Assembly: GCA_019096065.1 (NCBI GenBank)
Contig: JAGUCH010000001.1
Coordinates: 2,356,001-2,420,000, forward strand
DNA length: 64,000 bases
Direction: 5' to 3'
DNA from: Paracyclopina nana
Taxonomy: Eukaryota > Arthropoda > Copepoda > Cyclopoida > Cyclopettidae
In this document: positions 11,801 to 21,114 of the stretch, piece by piece
Layout: each line of letters opens with the position of its first letter
How positions within the stretch are numbered: position 1 is the stretch's first letter
Position numbers and translations under genes: made by a program
Notes under the pieces: generated by a model
Databases searched by the model: none
The model's input: only the letters and a program-made list of their open reading frames with translations
Told to the model about the DNA's origin: nothing

Positions 11801-13525
11801 CTTCAGTATGACATCCGGCAGAAAGCGCTGAAATTGACGGCCAACTCAATGTACGGGTGTCTTGGCTTTTCCTTTTCGCGTTTCTATGCTAAGCCACTGG
11901 CTGCTCTGGTCACCTCACGAGGACGAGAGATTTTGCTGCAGACCAAGAATCTGGTGGAGAAGATGAACCTGGAGGTCATCTATGGCGACACTGACTCCAT
12001 CATGATCAACTCCAATTCCATCGACTACGACGAGGTGTTCAAATTAGGTGCTCAAATTAAGCAAATGGTCAACAAGACGTACAAACTACTCGAACTGGAT
12101 GTCGATGGTGTCTACAGGTACATAACTTATTTTTTAGATTTGAGCCCTGATGCTTATTTCAGAAAAAATAGGTACATGCTGCTTTTGAAGAAGAAGAAAT
12201 ATGCTGCAGTGACGGTGGAGAAAAAGACCAGTGGTCAACTTGTTCAGACCACTGAGCTCAAGGGTCTCGACATTGTGCGGAGGGATTGGTGTCAGTTGGC
12301 TGCAAATGCTGGCAAGCAAATCTTGTCCAAAATTCTGAGCGATTGCTCGGCTGACGATAGAATCGCTTACATTCACGATACTCTAGAGAAGATTGCCAAT
12401 GACCTTCGGGAGGGCAAAGTTGGCCTCCCTGACTTGGCCATCACCAAATCCTTGACCAAAGACCCGAATGACTACCCTGACAAGAAAAGCTTGCCCCACG
12501 TTCAAGTAAGTAGATCTTTCAACATTTTTTAACTGAGCTAATAATTTTAATTTGCTTTAAGGTTGCCCTGCGGGTCAATAGTAAGGGTGGCAAAAAATTG
12601 CGAGCTGGGGACACTGTGCAGTATGTCATTTGCGATGATGGCAGCCAGCTTGCAGCCACGCAACGAGCCTTCCACGTGGACGAAGTGAAGGAAAATGAAT
12701 CTCTCAAGATTGACATCAACTACTACCTAGCTCAGCAGCTTCATCCAGTTGTGTCGAGGCTTTGCGATCCTCTGGAGGGAACTGATGCTGCCAGAATCGC
12801 CCAATGCTTGGGCCTCGATCCGGAGCAATACCGGCGCAACATCCGCACTGAGAACCATCACGATGACGAAGTTGCCATCAAGGACGAGGATCGTTTCAGG
12901 CAATGCGAAAAGTTCTCAGTAAGTAACTTATTCAAAAAATTTTTTCAATTTTAATCTTTTGTCCGCACAGATCAATTGCGAGTGCGGTGAGAAGATCGTG
13001 CTCGATTCGATCGCTCGTGGCTCTGGCAATGACACAAAGTTGGCCTTGCTCAACTGCCCTCAGCCGTCGTGTCAGAAGCAGCCTTTGCATGAGAAGCACA
13101 TCCACATCATCAACAAGCTGACTTTGGCCATCCGAAGCCACATCCAGAGGTACTACGCTGGCTGGCTGATTTGCGAGGACCCCGGATGCTCCGGCCGGAC
13201 TCGAAGGCTGCCCCTGACCTTCCAGAGGGCCTTTCCCGTTTGCAATACCTGCTTTAAGGCCACCATGTACAGCGAGTACTCCGGAAGCCAGTTGTACACG
13301 CAGCTGCTCTACTACCAGACCCTGTTCAACCTGAGCAAGTTTTCCGACGCTCGCCCTGACCATCCTCAACTCAAGGACAGTGAAGTCGTTGCCAAGTATA
13401 GGAGCCTTTTCGACTTGGTGCGCGAGCACATGCTCATGAGCAAGTACTGCATGGTTTCCCTGAACAAAGTGTTCGAGGGCCTCTTCCCCGTCACCACAGA
13501 GACCCGCAACAAAAAACAGGCATAA
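8849..13525 (+). CDS. POLA1: DNA polymerase alpha catalytic subunit (p180)
   Basis: This is the catalytic subunit of the nuclear polymerase alpha-primase complex, which extends RNA primers at origins and on the lagging strand. Seven exons (8849-9263, 9324-11167, 11224-11604, 11660-12117, 12172-12505, 12562-12918, 12971-13525) give 1447 residues, against about 1460 in human. The start MSDSEDK and the acidic N-terminal domain match the family. Family B motifs are intact: motif [18 protein letters not shown] (about residue 853), motif [14 protein letters not shown] (about 937) and motif C YGDTDSIM (about 988). The exonuclease-like domain, expected to be inactive in the alpha family, precedes them. 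The C-terminal exon has the two four-cysteine metal sites (CECG ... CPQPSC and CEDPGC ... CNTC) that bind the B subunit. The gene is complete, with no frameshift. Intron 4 is flanked by a direct repeat (see findings). Confidence 0.96.
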
Positions 13526-13578
13526 AATGATTATTTTCACATGGATTCATTGATATATTAATAATGGAAAAATATGTG

Positions 13579-14712
13579 TTAGTGGGTGACATGCCCCACT
13601 AGTGATGCGGGCAAAGGTAGTTGGAATTGATTGAGGCTGCTGTCACTCTTGCTCACGGCGCCTGCAATCTCTTCAGGGCTGTGCCTCTTGGTGTGCTTGT
13701 TCAAGTGATCCGACCTCGAGAAGGCTCGGCTGCAGACGAAGCACACAAACCTCTTCTCTCCCGTGTGAGTCCTCTCGTGGCGAGTGAGCTGATCAGTCCT
13801 GTAGAAGCGCTTGCCGCAGCCTGGCCACTCGCACCCGAAGGGCAGCACTGTGCTGTGGGAGCCCAAATGGGCCCTGAGGTGGCTGGTCTTGGCATACTCC
13901 TTGCCACACCCGTCAATGTGGCACTTGTGCCTCGCGGCCTTGCCCGAGGGGCTCGCTACGCAGTTGGGGCAGCTGCAGGGCTGGCCTTTGGGGATTTGCA
14001 CGTCTGCCTGCTGAGTGTCATGATCCTGCATTTCCTGCTTGATGTCACCGCTGTCATTGGTCTCTTCGCCCCAGTCAATTTCCACCTGCAGGTGGTCCTC
14101 AGCGTCTAAGGACTCCTCGAGGTCCTCCTCCTCGATCTCCTCCTTGGCCTTTTTGCCCGAGCCTTGCTGCAGGGTGGCCTTTCGCTTCCTCGACGCGGCC
14201 TCTATTTTGCCGTATCTGCTCATGACCAGGGCCAGAGCCTCTTCCTGGGTCATCTGCTCGAAATCACACAGGCCGGCCTTTTCGGTCAGCCTTCTGGCCC
14301 ACGAGGCCGGATTTTCACCCGGCAATTGCCGGCTGTTGACACCATAGAAGAACTCGTAGCGCACAGCCTGCACCGAGGTCTTGGCCTCGAAATAGTTGGC
14401 CATGGCCTCGTAGATCTCGTTGATGGTGGGGTTGGACCCCAATGTCACCTGGCTCACCCTGTCACGGAGCTTCATGCCGCCGATGAGGAGGAAGAGCGGT
14501 CTCTTGTGGGCCTCTGGCACGTTCTGCACCTGGCACAGGTCCTCAAAGGCCGACACGTACGAGGTCCATGTGGTGTTGAGTTGGGAGGTGGGGCCGGAGC
14601 CCTCGGGCCCCGTGTCGGGGTCGAATTCGGGCAGGAATTGGCGGATGGCAGCCAGGGGACCTCCATTGGCCGTCATATCTGGGACGTCTTCGGTTTTCAT
14701 GGATCCGTTCAT
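13579..14712 (-). CDS. SP-family zinc-finger transcription factor with N-terminal Gag/SCAN-like domain
   Basis: An intronless 377-residue ORF. Residues 246-251 (CSCPNC) form a Buttonhead box, and 262-344 form three C2H2 fingers in the SP arrangement: [39 protein letters not shown] and [17 protein letters not shown], with the TGEKRF linker before finger 3. A Btd box plus three such fingers defines SP1-like nuclear factors that bind GC or CACC boxes. Finger 1 ends LGSH instead of the usual LRWH, and the linker to finger 2 is HSTVLPF rather than HTGERPF. Residues 49-170 are not SP-like. They resemble retrotransposon capsid: [12 protein letters not shown], an alpha-helical core, then [25 protein letters not shown], the layout of Gag and SCAN domains. 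A basic then acidic linker ([17 protein letters not shown]) joins the two parts. The 3' end is 54 bp from the POLA1 stop on the other strand. Confidence 0.85.
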   Translation of the reverse strand: MNGSMKTEDVPDMTANGGPLAAIRQFLPEFDPDTGPEGSGPTSQLNTTWTSYVSAFEDLCQVQNVPEAHKRPLFLLIGGMKLRDRVSQVTLGSNPTINEIYEAMANYFEAKTSVQAVRYEFFYGVNSRQLPGENPASWARRLTEKAGLCDFEQMTQEEALALVMSRYGKIEAASRKRKATLQQGSGKKAKEEIEEEDLEESLDAEDHLQVEIDWGEETNDSGDIKQEMQDHDTQQADVQIPKGQPCSCPNCVASPSGKAARHKCHIDGCGKEYAKTSHLRAHLGSHSTVLPFGCEWPGCGKRFYRTDQLTRHERTHTGEKRFVCFVCSRAFSRSDHLNKHTKRHSPEEIAGAVSKSDSSLNQFQLPLPASLVGHVTH

Positions 14713-15893
14713 GTTATTACTGCCACATTATAGCAATCGCCTCCTACTTCTCCTCCTTCCTTTAGGCAAGCATAGCTGCTATGCGTATTATGTACTACTG
14801 ACTGACTGGGAGTGATGGCAAGATGCGTGGGAATTGAGGTGCACTGCTACATGGCTATGGGACCGAAATGTGTATGGTCGCACCTGCTATGGATGCACCT
14901 TGCTCTCCTCCTCTCCACTACTATGCAGTATATGTACGAGTGACACTCTAAGGGGAGGTGAAGGGCGGGCACTAGGCAGCCTGGCAAAGCTGGCCAGAAT
15001 TCTGCCCGGCCCAGCCCTCCCACCTTGCTTAGCTTGGAAGGAGGGCACGCCCGCTGCCGCAGTCGCAGAGCCTCCATCTCTCCCCCCACAGTCGCACTCT
15101 GGGCTGGGCACGCAACCACGCCCACGAAAATAATTATGGAGCTGCCAATATAACCTTTGTGGTAGTTGTACACCTGGTTACCAAACTCGGTTTAGTTTCT
15201 TCCATCGGCACTCCAAAAGGACAATTCCTCTCAAGAAAATGATGGGGAGCCTTTTTTGCTTCCTTCTAGATATAGAAATATATGGATATGTACGCGTAAA
15301 TGCTATGGCTGAAAAATAGCATCATTTTGCATAAGAATTGCTGGATGACTTGTGTTTTCCGTCTTCTGAAAGAATTAAGCGAAAATATTGCGGTGCAGAA
15401 GTAAAACCTATGTTTATAAGATGAAAATGCCTTATTTCCGACGTCAACCAATATCTCAATTTTTCATTGATCATTGTCAATTAGTGTTGTTGCTATTTAA
15501 AATAAAAAATGTCTTATTTTTCAAAATCTGAGACACAGATACTAACCATCCCTCATGACTCAAGTAAGAAATATTTCATGTACAAACTTTTTAAGTTTTA
15601 AAATTATATGAGAAGTTTCGAGACGGACAAATAATAGTTGCGTTTTCCATCTTATGATTCTTTTTAAGCTTACTAGGCACCGGCACCGTAATGCCCCGAA
15701 GTCGCGGAGGAATATCTTGAACCCTAGCTTACCCTAACCCTTGCAGCCTCGCAAAATCTCACTAGCAACCAGGTCCTTATCATGTACGAATAAGTTGAAA
15801 TATGAACAGCACATTTAGAGTGCATTTTAGCGACTTGCCTTTGATGCTAAAAAAATTACATCTCTAATTCTTAGATGGATGGTTCTTTTTATC
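14713..15893. other. Upstream region of the SP-like gene, GC-box rich in part, otherwise no gene
   Basis: The first 400 bp are more GC-rich than the surroundings and contain GC-box/CACC-type motifs: GGGCGGG at 14963-14969, CACGCCC near 15047 and CCACGCCCAC near 15117. These are classic SP/KLF binding sequences, placed upstream of an SP-like gene. The rest (15180-15884) is AT-rich with no supported gene, apart from the short repeat fragment at 15697-15726. Confidence 0.4.
15697..15726. repeat. Solo terminal fragment of the hAT-like MITE seen at 59701-59898
   Basis: Thirty bases match the right terminus of the MITE at 59701-59898 (CGAAGTCGCGGAGGAATATC, then two bases, then GAACCCTA) with one mismatch. 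No opposite arm is visible nearby, so it is a truncated copy or an end left by deletion. Confidence 0.6.
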
Positions 15894-16050
15894 GGGATAT
15901 ACTAAAATGCGCGACATGCGCGACACGCGCGACATGCGCGACAAACTACTAAAATGCGCGACATGCGCGACTACTAAAATGCGCGACATGCGCGACTACT
16001 AAAATGCGCGACACGCGCGACAAACTACTAAAATGCGCGACATGCGCGAC
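15894..16050 (+). repeat. Left subrepeat-array inverted terminus of the outer transposon
   Basis: The terminus is composed of irregular tandem copies of CTACTAAAATGCGCGACATG plus GCGCGACA-type fillers, strongly enriched in CpG relative to its AT-rich surroundings. Confidence 0.85.
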
Positions 16051-16235
16051 TGCTAAATTATGGGACAACCACAACCAATAGTACTTGGATTAATAATCCA
16101 TTATTAATGTAAGAATTATATGCAGTCTGTCCGTTCAAAATTGGACAGTGCTGCAGCCAAAAGTTTATGTTATGAATTCATGAATTTTGAGGCATAATGG
16201 GTAGAGGTGGAAAGCTTGAAAATTTGGACACCTTT

Positions 16236-16486
16236 TGATAGATTGCGACGATCTAATAAGGTAGATCCGGATCCAGAATGGAATCGCAATATCAAACAAG
16301 TGCCAACAGGAGCAAGCTAAGGAGCGAAGTTGTAGTTGTGATAGATAGATATCAACAAATGCGACAGAGCCGAGGGTCAGAACGATAATGAACGGGATCT
16401 TGTATTTCATCTTATTTATATAGCAAGGCGTAGTTGTTTACACGTGGTAAGAAGTAGTAGCACTTACATAATAGGAGTATATAACA
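16236..16486 (-). repeat. 3' LTR (element orientation)
   Basis: 251 bp, identical to the other LTR except for one A/T difference near 16391. It is preceded in element orientation by the polypurine tract at 16487-16496. Confidence 0.92.
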
Positions 16487-16598
16487 ATCCCCCCAGACGG
16501 TTTTGCACAGAGCAATAGCGTCGACAAGAAAATAAGATGAAGTTCATAGAAAAATTTCGAGAAGCCATAGCGAAACTCGAGTAAAAACTATGAAAAAA

Positions 16599-17090
16599 TT
16601 AGTGCTTCAAGGTGAGCTGAGCCAAAAAGCGGTACTCAGCTAAGGCATACAAAATAACCAAGATGAGCAGAAAAATGAGGCAAGCCTGAAAGACTTGAAA
16701 AAAGTAAAGGAGGGAGACAGTCCATCCGTGATCCCGCTTCATAACCAAGTGGGGCAAGTAGCGAAGCGGGGGTTGAGGCCTGGCAGCAGAGCCTGGAGCC
16801 ATAGTAGGTGGAACAGCAGCAGCTGGACGCGTGGGCAATGGCTGAATGGGTTCCACATGAGAGCGTTGAGGCATTGGTGCCATCTCCAATGCCAAATCAT
16901 CAAGGGCCTCTCTGTAGCGGATACGTTCCATAGCAGCCCGAGTGTGGTGATCGTATTGAGGCTGAGTGATGAGTCCCCGCAAGTCTCGGGGCTTGGTCCG
17001 GGCACGACGGGCAGCAAAAGGTCCTCGAACGTCGTGGTCAGTGTCAGAATCATCAATGCAGATAAGTTGATCAGGTGTGTTGCTCATCAT
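16599..17090 (-). CDS. Retrotransposon accessory ORF B: C-terminally membrane-anchored protein
   Basis: 163 residues, starting 30 bp after the stop of accessory ORF A and lying between pol and the 3' LTR, where errantiviruses carry env. The N-terminus (DQLICIDDSDTDHD) has the form of a SUMO-interacting motif: a hydrophobic core followed by acidic and serine residues. The middle is Arg/Pro-rich. The C-terminus has one strong membrane helix (about residues 125-152, YFFQVFQACLIFLLILVILY) with a short tail. There is no signal peptide, furin site or fusion peptide, so it is not a typical Env. The function is unknown. Being open and flanked by coding sequence inside a young element, it is probably expressed. 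Confidence 0.6.
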   Translation of the reverse strand: MMSNTPDQLICIDDSDTDHDVRGPFAARRARTKPRDLRGLITQPQYDHHTRAAMERIRYREALDDLALEMAPMPQRSHVEPIQPLPTRPAAAVPPTMAPGSAARPQPPLRYLPHLVMKRDHGWTVSLLYFFQVFQACLIFLLILVILYALAEYRFLAQLTLKH

Positions 17091-17120
17091 GTAAAAACTG
17101 GAAGCAGTAGAATAAAGGGC

Positions 17121-17786
17121 CTATTTGGGCTTGAACTGTGTAAAAGGCTTGAGTTCTTCTTCAGCGGGTTTGGATTCGGTGGGGATGTCCTGGAAAGATG
17201 CAGATCTTGATGGAGGAGGTAGAGCCGGTGTAGCAGGTTGGGGTGGAAACACATAGATAGGGGGCATTGCATCGAATCTAGTGTCATAAAGAGGTGACTC
17301 GTTCAATTCAACATGAGCAGCAGAGCTAAGCGGGTCATTACTAACATCAGTAAAGCGGTCTTTGTCGAAGAGGCAACGAGGAGCCATGCGCGGGCGAGGA
17401 TGATCATAAGGTCGAGGTATGGCGCGAAAAGCGTCGGCACGGCCTTGAGCCTGAGGATTCTGAAGTAATTCAGAAAGAAAAGGCACGTAAGGAAGCGGCC
17501 GAGGCGGCGGTGGATGATAAAAGGGCTGAGGAGGAAATGGATTCCTATCAAAGCGATCCACCTGAACGTGGCGATTGCGCCGATCGCGGCGCAATTTGGC
17601 ACGCCAAAGGAAAAATTGCTTAACAACATAGAAAAGCAGAAAAGAAGCAAGAAGCAACAAGAGAAGTTCCAACAGATGACCAAAAGACAGTGTTTTGTCA
17701 GTATTGGCAGCCCAACTGCCCAAATCGAAGATGCTAAACTGGTTAGCGGTTTCAACAATTTGGGGAGTGGAGTTGGATTGACCCAT
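17121..17786 (-). CDS. Retrotransposon accessory ORF A: N-myristoylation-motif membrane protein
   Basis: 221 residues. The start MGQSNST fits the N-myristoylation consensus (Gly2, Ser6). A single hydrophobic helix follows at about residues 37-60 (LLELLLLLLASFLLFYVVKQ), then a basic cluster (WRAKLRRDRRNR) and a long proline-rich tail (PPQPFYHPPPPRPLPYVPF and later PPQPATPALPPP). This layout suggests a membrane-associated adaptor with a cytosolic proline-rich tail rather than a classical envelope glycoprotein. A consensus acceptor (TTTCTTAG) lies one base before the ATG and a donor (GTAAGT) 54 bp upstream at 17836-17841, so a spliced subgenomic mRNA could express it. I do not recognise a homologous family. 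Confidence 0.65.
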   Translation of the reverse strand: MGQSNSTPQIVETANQFSIFDLGSWAANTDKTLSFGHLLELLLLLLASFLLFYVVKQFFLWRAKLRRDRRNRHVQVDRFDRNPFPPQPFYHPPPPRPLPYVPFLSELLQNPQAQGRADAFRAIPRPYDHPRPRMAPRCLFDKDRFTDVSNDPLSSAAHVELNESPLYDTRFDAMPPIYVFPPQPATPALPPPSRSASFQDIPTESKPAEEELKPFTQFKPK

Positions 17787-17988
17787 TCTAAGAAAGAAGA
17801 ATTGAAAAAGAAGAAGTGAAAGAAAATGTCAGGAGACTTACGTTTCAACTGTAGAGAGATGTGATCGAGTAAAAGATCAAAGTGGGACTGAATGAACAAC
17901 GAGGATAAGGCAGAACTTATATACAGAAAGAGAGTGCGTGATCAGTCACGTAGCCAATAGACAAGAAGTACTGGGCAGGCGCGGCCAA

Positions 17989-20900
17989 TCAAACGAGTTT
18001 TTCGAGATATGACGCGGGCGCCTTGCGAATGAACCGAGCGTTGCGGCGCATTACGCTGCCAGTTTTTGTTTTGACAAAGAAGCTCCGCCCATATGGGCAG
18101 ATCTCGTGAATAACAGCGTGATCATCCCATAGCTTAGTGAGGGGGTTTTGCAAAAAGACATGATCACCCACCTGTAAAGTATCAGCCACCGGATCAGAAG
18201 AGGCCGGAGGTTGATCAGGTTTATTGGGGCGTTTTTGCAGAGGGTCCAATGTTAAGTTTTCAGGCAGAATTGGAAGATGCGAACGCAAATTGCGGCCTAA
18301 AAACAAACGAGCAGGACTAATACCGTCAGCCCTGGCCATATTTTGGAATTCAAGCAGTCGAAGCTTAAAGTCAGCAAAGTTAGCAGACTTTTTAAAGAGC
18401 TGTTTGACAGAATGAACCCCAGACTCTGAGAGCCCGTTACTTTCAGGGTTATAGGGGCTGCTGCAAGTGAAAAAGATACCATGCTTTTTGCAAAATGCAT
18501 GCATTTCAGCAGAGTCAAAGTTAGGAGCGCCATCACTACGAATAATAACAGGGTACCCGAAGTCAAGAAAGACTGACATTAGGGCTTTAGTTATGGCGGC
18601 AGTGGTAGTGGAGGTCATGCGTAGAACGAACGGCCAACCAGAAAAAGCATCAACAATAATGAGGTAGTCCTGTTTTTCAAAGTGGAACATGTCTAAGCCA
18701 ATGCGATGCATGGGGAAACGCGGAATTTGAGTTTCCATATTGTGATCTACATGCTTAGAAGGCATATAGCGTTGACATTCAGTGCAGGCTTCCACAAAAG
18801 CTCGAATCTCTTTGGCCATGTGAGGCCAGAAAAAGAACTGGCGAGCAGTTACCAAGGACTTTGTAATGCCTTGATGACTTTCGTGGAGAGAGATCAAAAC
18901 CTGATTGCGAGCGGCTAATGGAACTAGAATTTTAGAATTATCCAGTAAAACGAGGCCGTCTTGCAAAGAGAGGTCAGGCCAAATGCTAACAGGGATTTGG
19001 CGAAGTGCATGTTTGGCATCTAGCGAAGGTTTGCGTTGCTGTCTGTGAAGATCGAGTTTGATGGCTCGAATTATATCAGCATACTGAGAGTCAGACTCAG
19101 CAGCTTCATAAATGAATGAAAAAAGCGGGTCTTCAGCGGAAGTAAGGGCAATAAAAACGTTGACATCTGAATGCGATGAAGAAGAATCACACAAATATGA
19201 GTATTCAGAAAAGCCAACAGGATAGCGAGATAAGGCATCAGCGATAGTATTATTTTTACCTTCAATGTGTTGGACTTCGAAGTTGAAGCGAATCAGACGT
19301 TCACGTAAGCGAACAAGTCTGGGATTAGCAATATCAGCGAGGTTTTTACGAAAAAGACCGATGAGACTGCGATGATCCGTGAGAAGGAAAAACTTGGGAC
19401 AGCCCAATAAAAAATGCAAAGCTCGCTCAACTGCGAATACGACACCAAGTAGCTCGAGTTCTATTGTGCTGTAATTAGTCTCAGCAGGCGAGTTTTTGCG
19501 CGATCCACACATAATAAGATACTTACGAGATCTATTGTCAGGGTCTTCTTGCAGCAAGACGTAGCCAAGTCCGTGCAGGCGCGAGGCATCCGTAATGAGA
19601 AGAGTAGTTCGATTAGGATCGAAGTGTCTCAAGACTAATGGACCAGTGAGAACAGATTTTAGCGCTAGAAATTCGTTCTCGTGATCTGGAAGCCATGTGA
19701 ATGCAGTATTGGACTTCGTCAATTGTCGAAGAGAAGTTGACATATGAGCGAGGTCAGGAACAAAATTGCCCAAAGTTTGACATAAACCTAGCCAGCTGCG
19801 CACATCTGTAGCAGTTTTAGGGCGCGGGAAGTCACGAATAGCTTCAATGCTGTTAGTATGGGGCTGTAGGCCATCAGCGCTAACGTAAAATCCAGCAAAT
19901 TTGACTTTATTGCCGTACTCAATTTTCTTTGAGGAAAGACTAAAGCCAAGAGCTATGCAATTTTTGAGAAGCAGCTCAAAAGACTGCAGCAATTCCAATT
20001 CAGTAGAAGCAAAAAGAAGAATGTCATCGACAAGTTTAATAGCGTTTTTCAGCCCGCTAAGAACCTTATCAGACCGAGAACACCATTCATCTGAGCTAGC
20101 ATTAAGTCCCATGGGAGCTCGTAAATAACGAAAACGCCCTTGTGGAAGTAAAAATGTGGTCAGAAAACTGCTGGGTTCGTCAAGAAGGATTTGGTGATAA
20201 CCCTGAACCGCGTCGACAGTAAGAAAATATTGAGCAGAAGCAGGAATGCTCATAAGCGTGTGATATGCCGAAACAAAAGGGTGAGTAGGCCGTAGCACGT
20301 ATTTGTTCAAAGCGACGTAATCAGTGACGAGACGAACTGAATTACCGTCAGGTTTTGGAACAAAAAAGCCCCGGGAAGTCCAGGAAGCCGTTTCCCCGGG
20401 TTCAAGCCGTTTGATGATGCCTGCTGATTCCAGCTGGGCAATGCATCGATCAGCAGCAGCTTTTAAGTGAACCGGAATAGCGGTAGTGCTGCTAATTCGC
20501 AAAGGCTGAATAGGGCCAGGTTTTAAGGTAATACGCATAGGGTCCCCCTTGAGCATACGAGAAGGATCAAGGTTAGGGGCAAAAACCTGAGCATATGAAG
20601 ACTTGAGCTGGTCCAAAGACAAAGTAGCGATAGGAAGAACTTTTACTGGGTAGTCAAAATGCAAATCAACTACACCTAGTAGTAAAGCAGCTTGCCAGTC
20701 GATAATAATGTCAAAATCAGGAATATGATCAGAAACATATGGATTGATAGTGACCTGTCTGTCATGAAAAGTAACTGTAACAGGACAAGTACGTTGAACT
20801 TTAACTTCGACGCCTGATATGCCTTTTAAAGCTTCAGAGGCTGGGAAGAGAGGCATGTGGTTATCGCGGCAAAGTTTAGAAGAAAAAACAGAAACCATAG

Positions 20901-21087
20901 CTCCCGTATCAGGAAGAGCTGTGGCCTTGAAGGGCGTGCCTTCATGGGGCCGAAAAGAAAATGTAGGTTTTTTAAACTGTTTTGGGACAATTGGAGCAGT
21001 ATTGTCATTAGAAGTAGCAACGCCAGTAGCAGAAATGCGCGGTGGCTTGTGTGACGAGATGGGATAAACACTGAGACAATTTGTCAC
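17989..21087 (-). CDS. pol: Retrotransposon Pol: protease, reverse transcriptase, RNase H, integrase
   Basis: 1032 residues from the first alternative start; the same frame extends upstream to the gag stop codon. Domains in order: aspartic protease with DTGAMVS (about residue 60); reverse transcriptase with YHQILLD, the GLNAS region and the catalytic box LVDDILLF (the usual YxDD written as LVDD); RNase H with TDASRLHGLGYVL, an ELELLG glutamate and TDHRSLIG, ending at the typical IADALSR; integrase with an HHCC zinc site (H-E-S-H-QG ... CTECQ), then the catalytic core D in IGLDMFH, D in RSDGAPNF and E in NPESNGLSE; and a GPY/F-like end (GDHVFLQNPLTKLWDDHAV, CPYGRSF). All catalytic residues I can check are present and there is no frameshift. 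Confidence 0.93.
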   Translation of the reverse strand: MTNCLSVYPISSHKPPRISATGVATSNDNTAPIVPKQFKKPTFSFRPHEGTPFKATALPDTGAMVSVFSSKLCRDNHMPLFPASEALKGISGVEVKVQRTCPVTVTFHDRQVTINPYVSDHIPDFDIIIDWQAALLLGVVDLHFDYPVKVLPIATLSLDQLKSSYAQVFAPNLDPSRMLKGDPMRITLKPGPIQPLRISSTTAIPVHLKAAADRCIAQLESAGIIKRLEPGETASWTSRGFFVPKPDGNSVRLVTDYVALNKYVLRPTHPFVSAYHTLMSIPASAQYFLTVDAVQGYHQILLDEPSSFLTTFLLPQGRFRYLRAPMGLNASSDEWCSRSDKVLSGLKNAIKLVDDILLFASTELELLQSFELLLKNCIALGFSLSSKKIEYGNKVKFAGFYVSADGLQPHTNSIEAIRDFPRPKTATDVRSWLGLCQTLGNFVPDLAHMSTSLRQLTKSNTAFTWLPDHENEFLALKSVLTGPLVLRHFDPNRTTLLITDASRLHGLGYVLLQEDPDNRSRKYLIMCGSRKNSPAETNYSTIELELLGVVFAVERALHFLLGCPKFFLLTDHRSLIGLFRKNLADIANPRLVRLRERLIRFNFEVQHIEGKNNTIADALSRYPVGFSEYSYLCDSSSSHSDVNVFIALTSAEDPLFSFIYEAAESDSQYADIIRAIKLDLHRQQRKPSLDAKHALRQIPVSIWPDLSLQDGLVLLDNSKILVPLAARNQVLISLHESHQGITKSLVTARQFFFWPHMAKEIRAFVEACTECQRYMPSKHVDHNMETQIPRFPMHRIGLDMFHFEKQDYLIIVDAFSGWPFVLRMTSTTTAAITKALMSVFLDFGYPVIIRSDGAPNFDSAEMHAFCKKHGIFFTCSSPYNPESNGLSESGVHSVKQLFKKSANFADFKLRLLEFQNMARADGISPARLFLGRNLRSHLPILPENLTLDPLQKRPNKPDQPPASSDPVADTLQVGDHVFLQNPLTKLWDDHAVIHEICPYGRSFFVKTKTGSVMRRNARFIRKAPASYLEKLV

Positions 21088-21114
21088 AGCAGTATTATTA
21101 ACAGCTAATGATTG

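Noticed and set aside
12118..12171. Open continuation of the POLA1 frame through intron 4
   Set aside because: The 54-bp segment has GT-AG borders, and removing it restores exact family length, so it is an intron rather than an insertion.
14164..14733. Plus-strand 189-codon ORF opposite the SP-like gene
   Set aside because: Antisense of the GC-rich coding region; composition is typical of a shadow frame.
15894..16050. Regularly spaced GCGCGAC repeats that resemble a CRISPR array
   Set aside because: Units are contiguous with no unique spacers, the genome is eukaryotic, and the same array occurs inverted at the other end of the element, so these are transposon termini.
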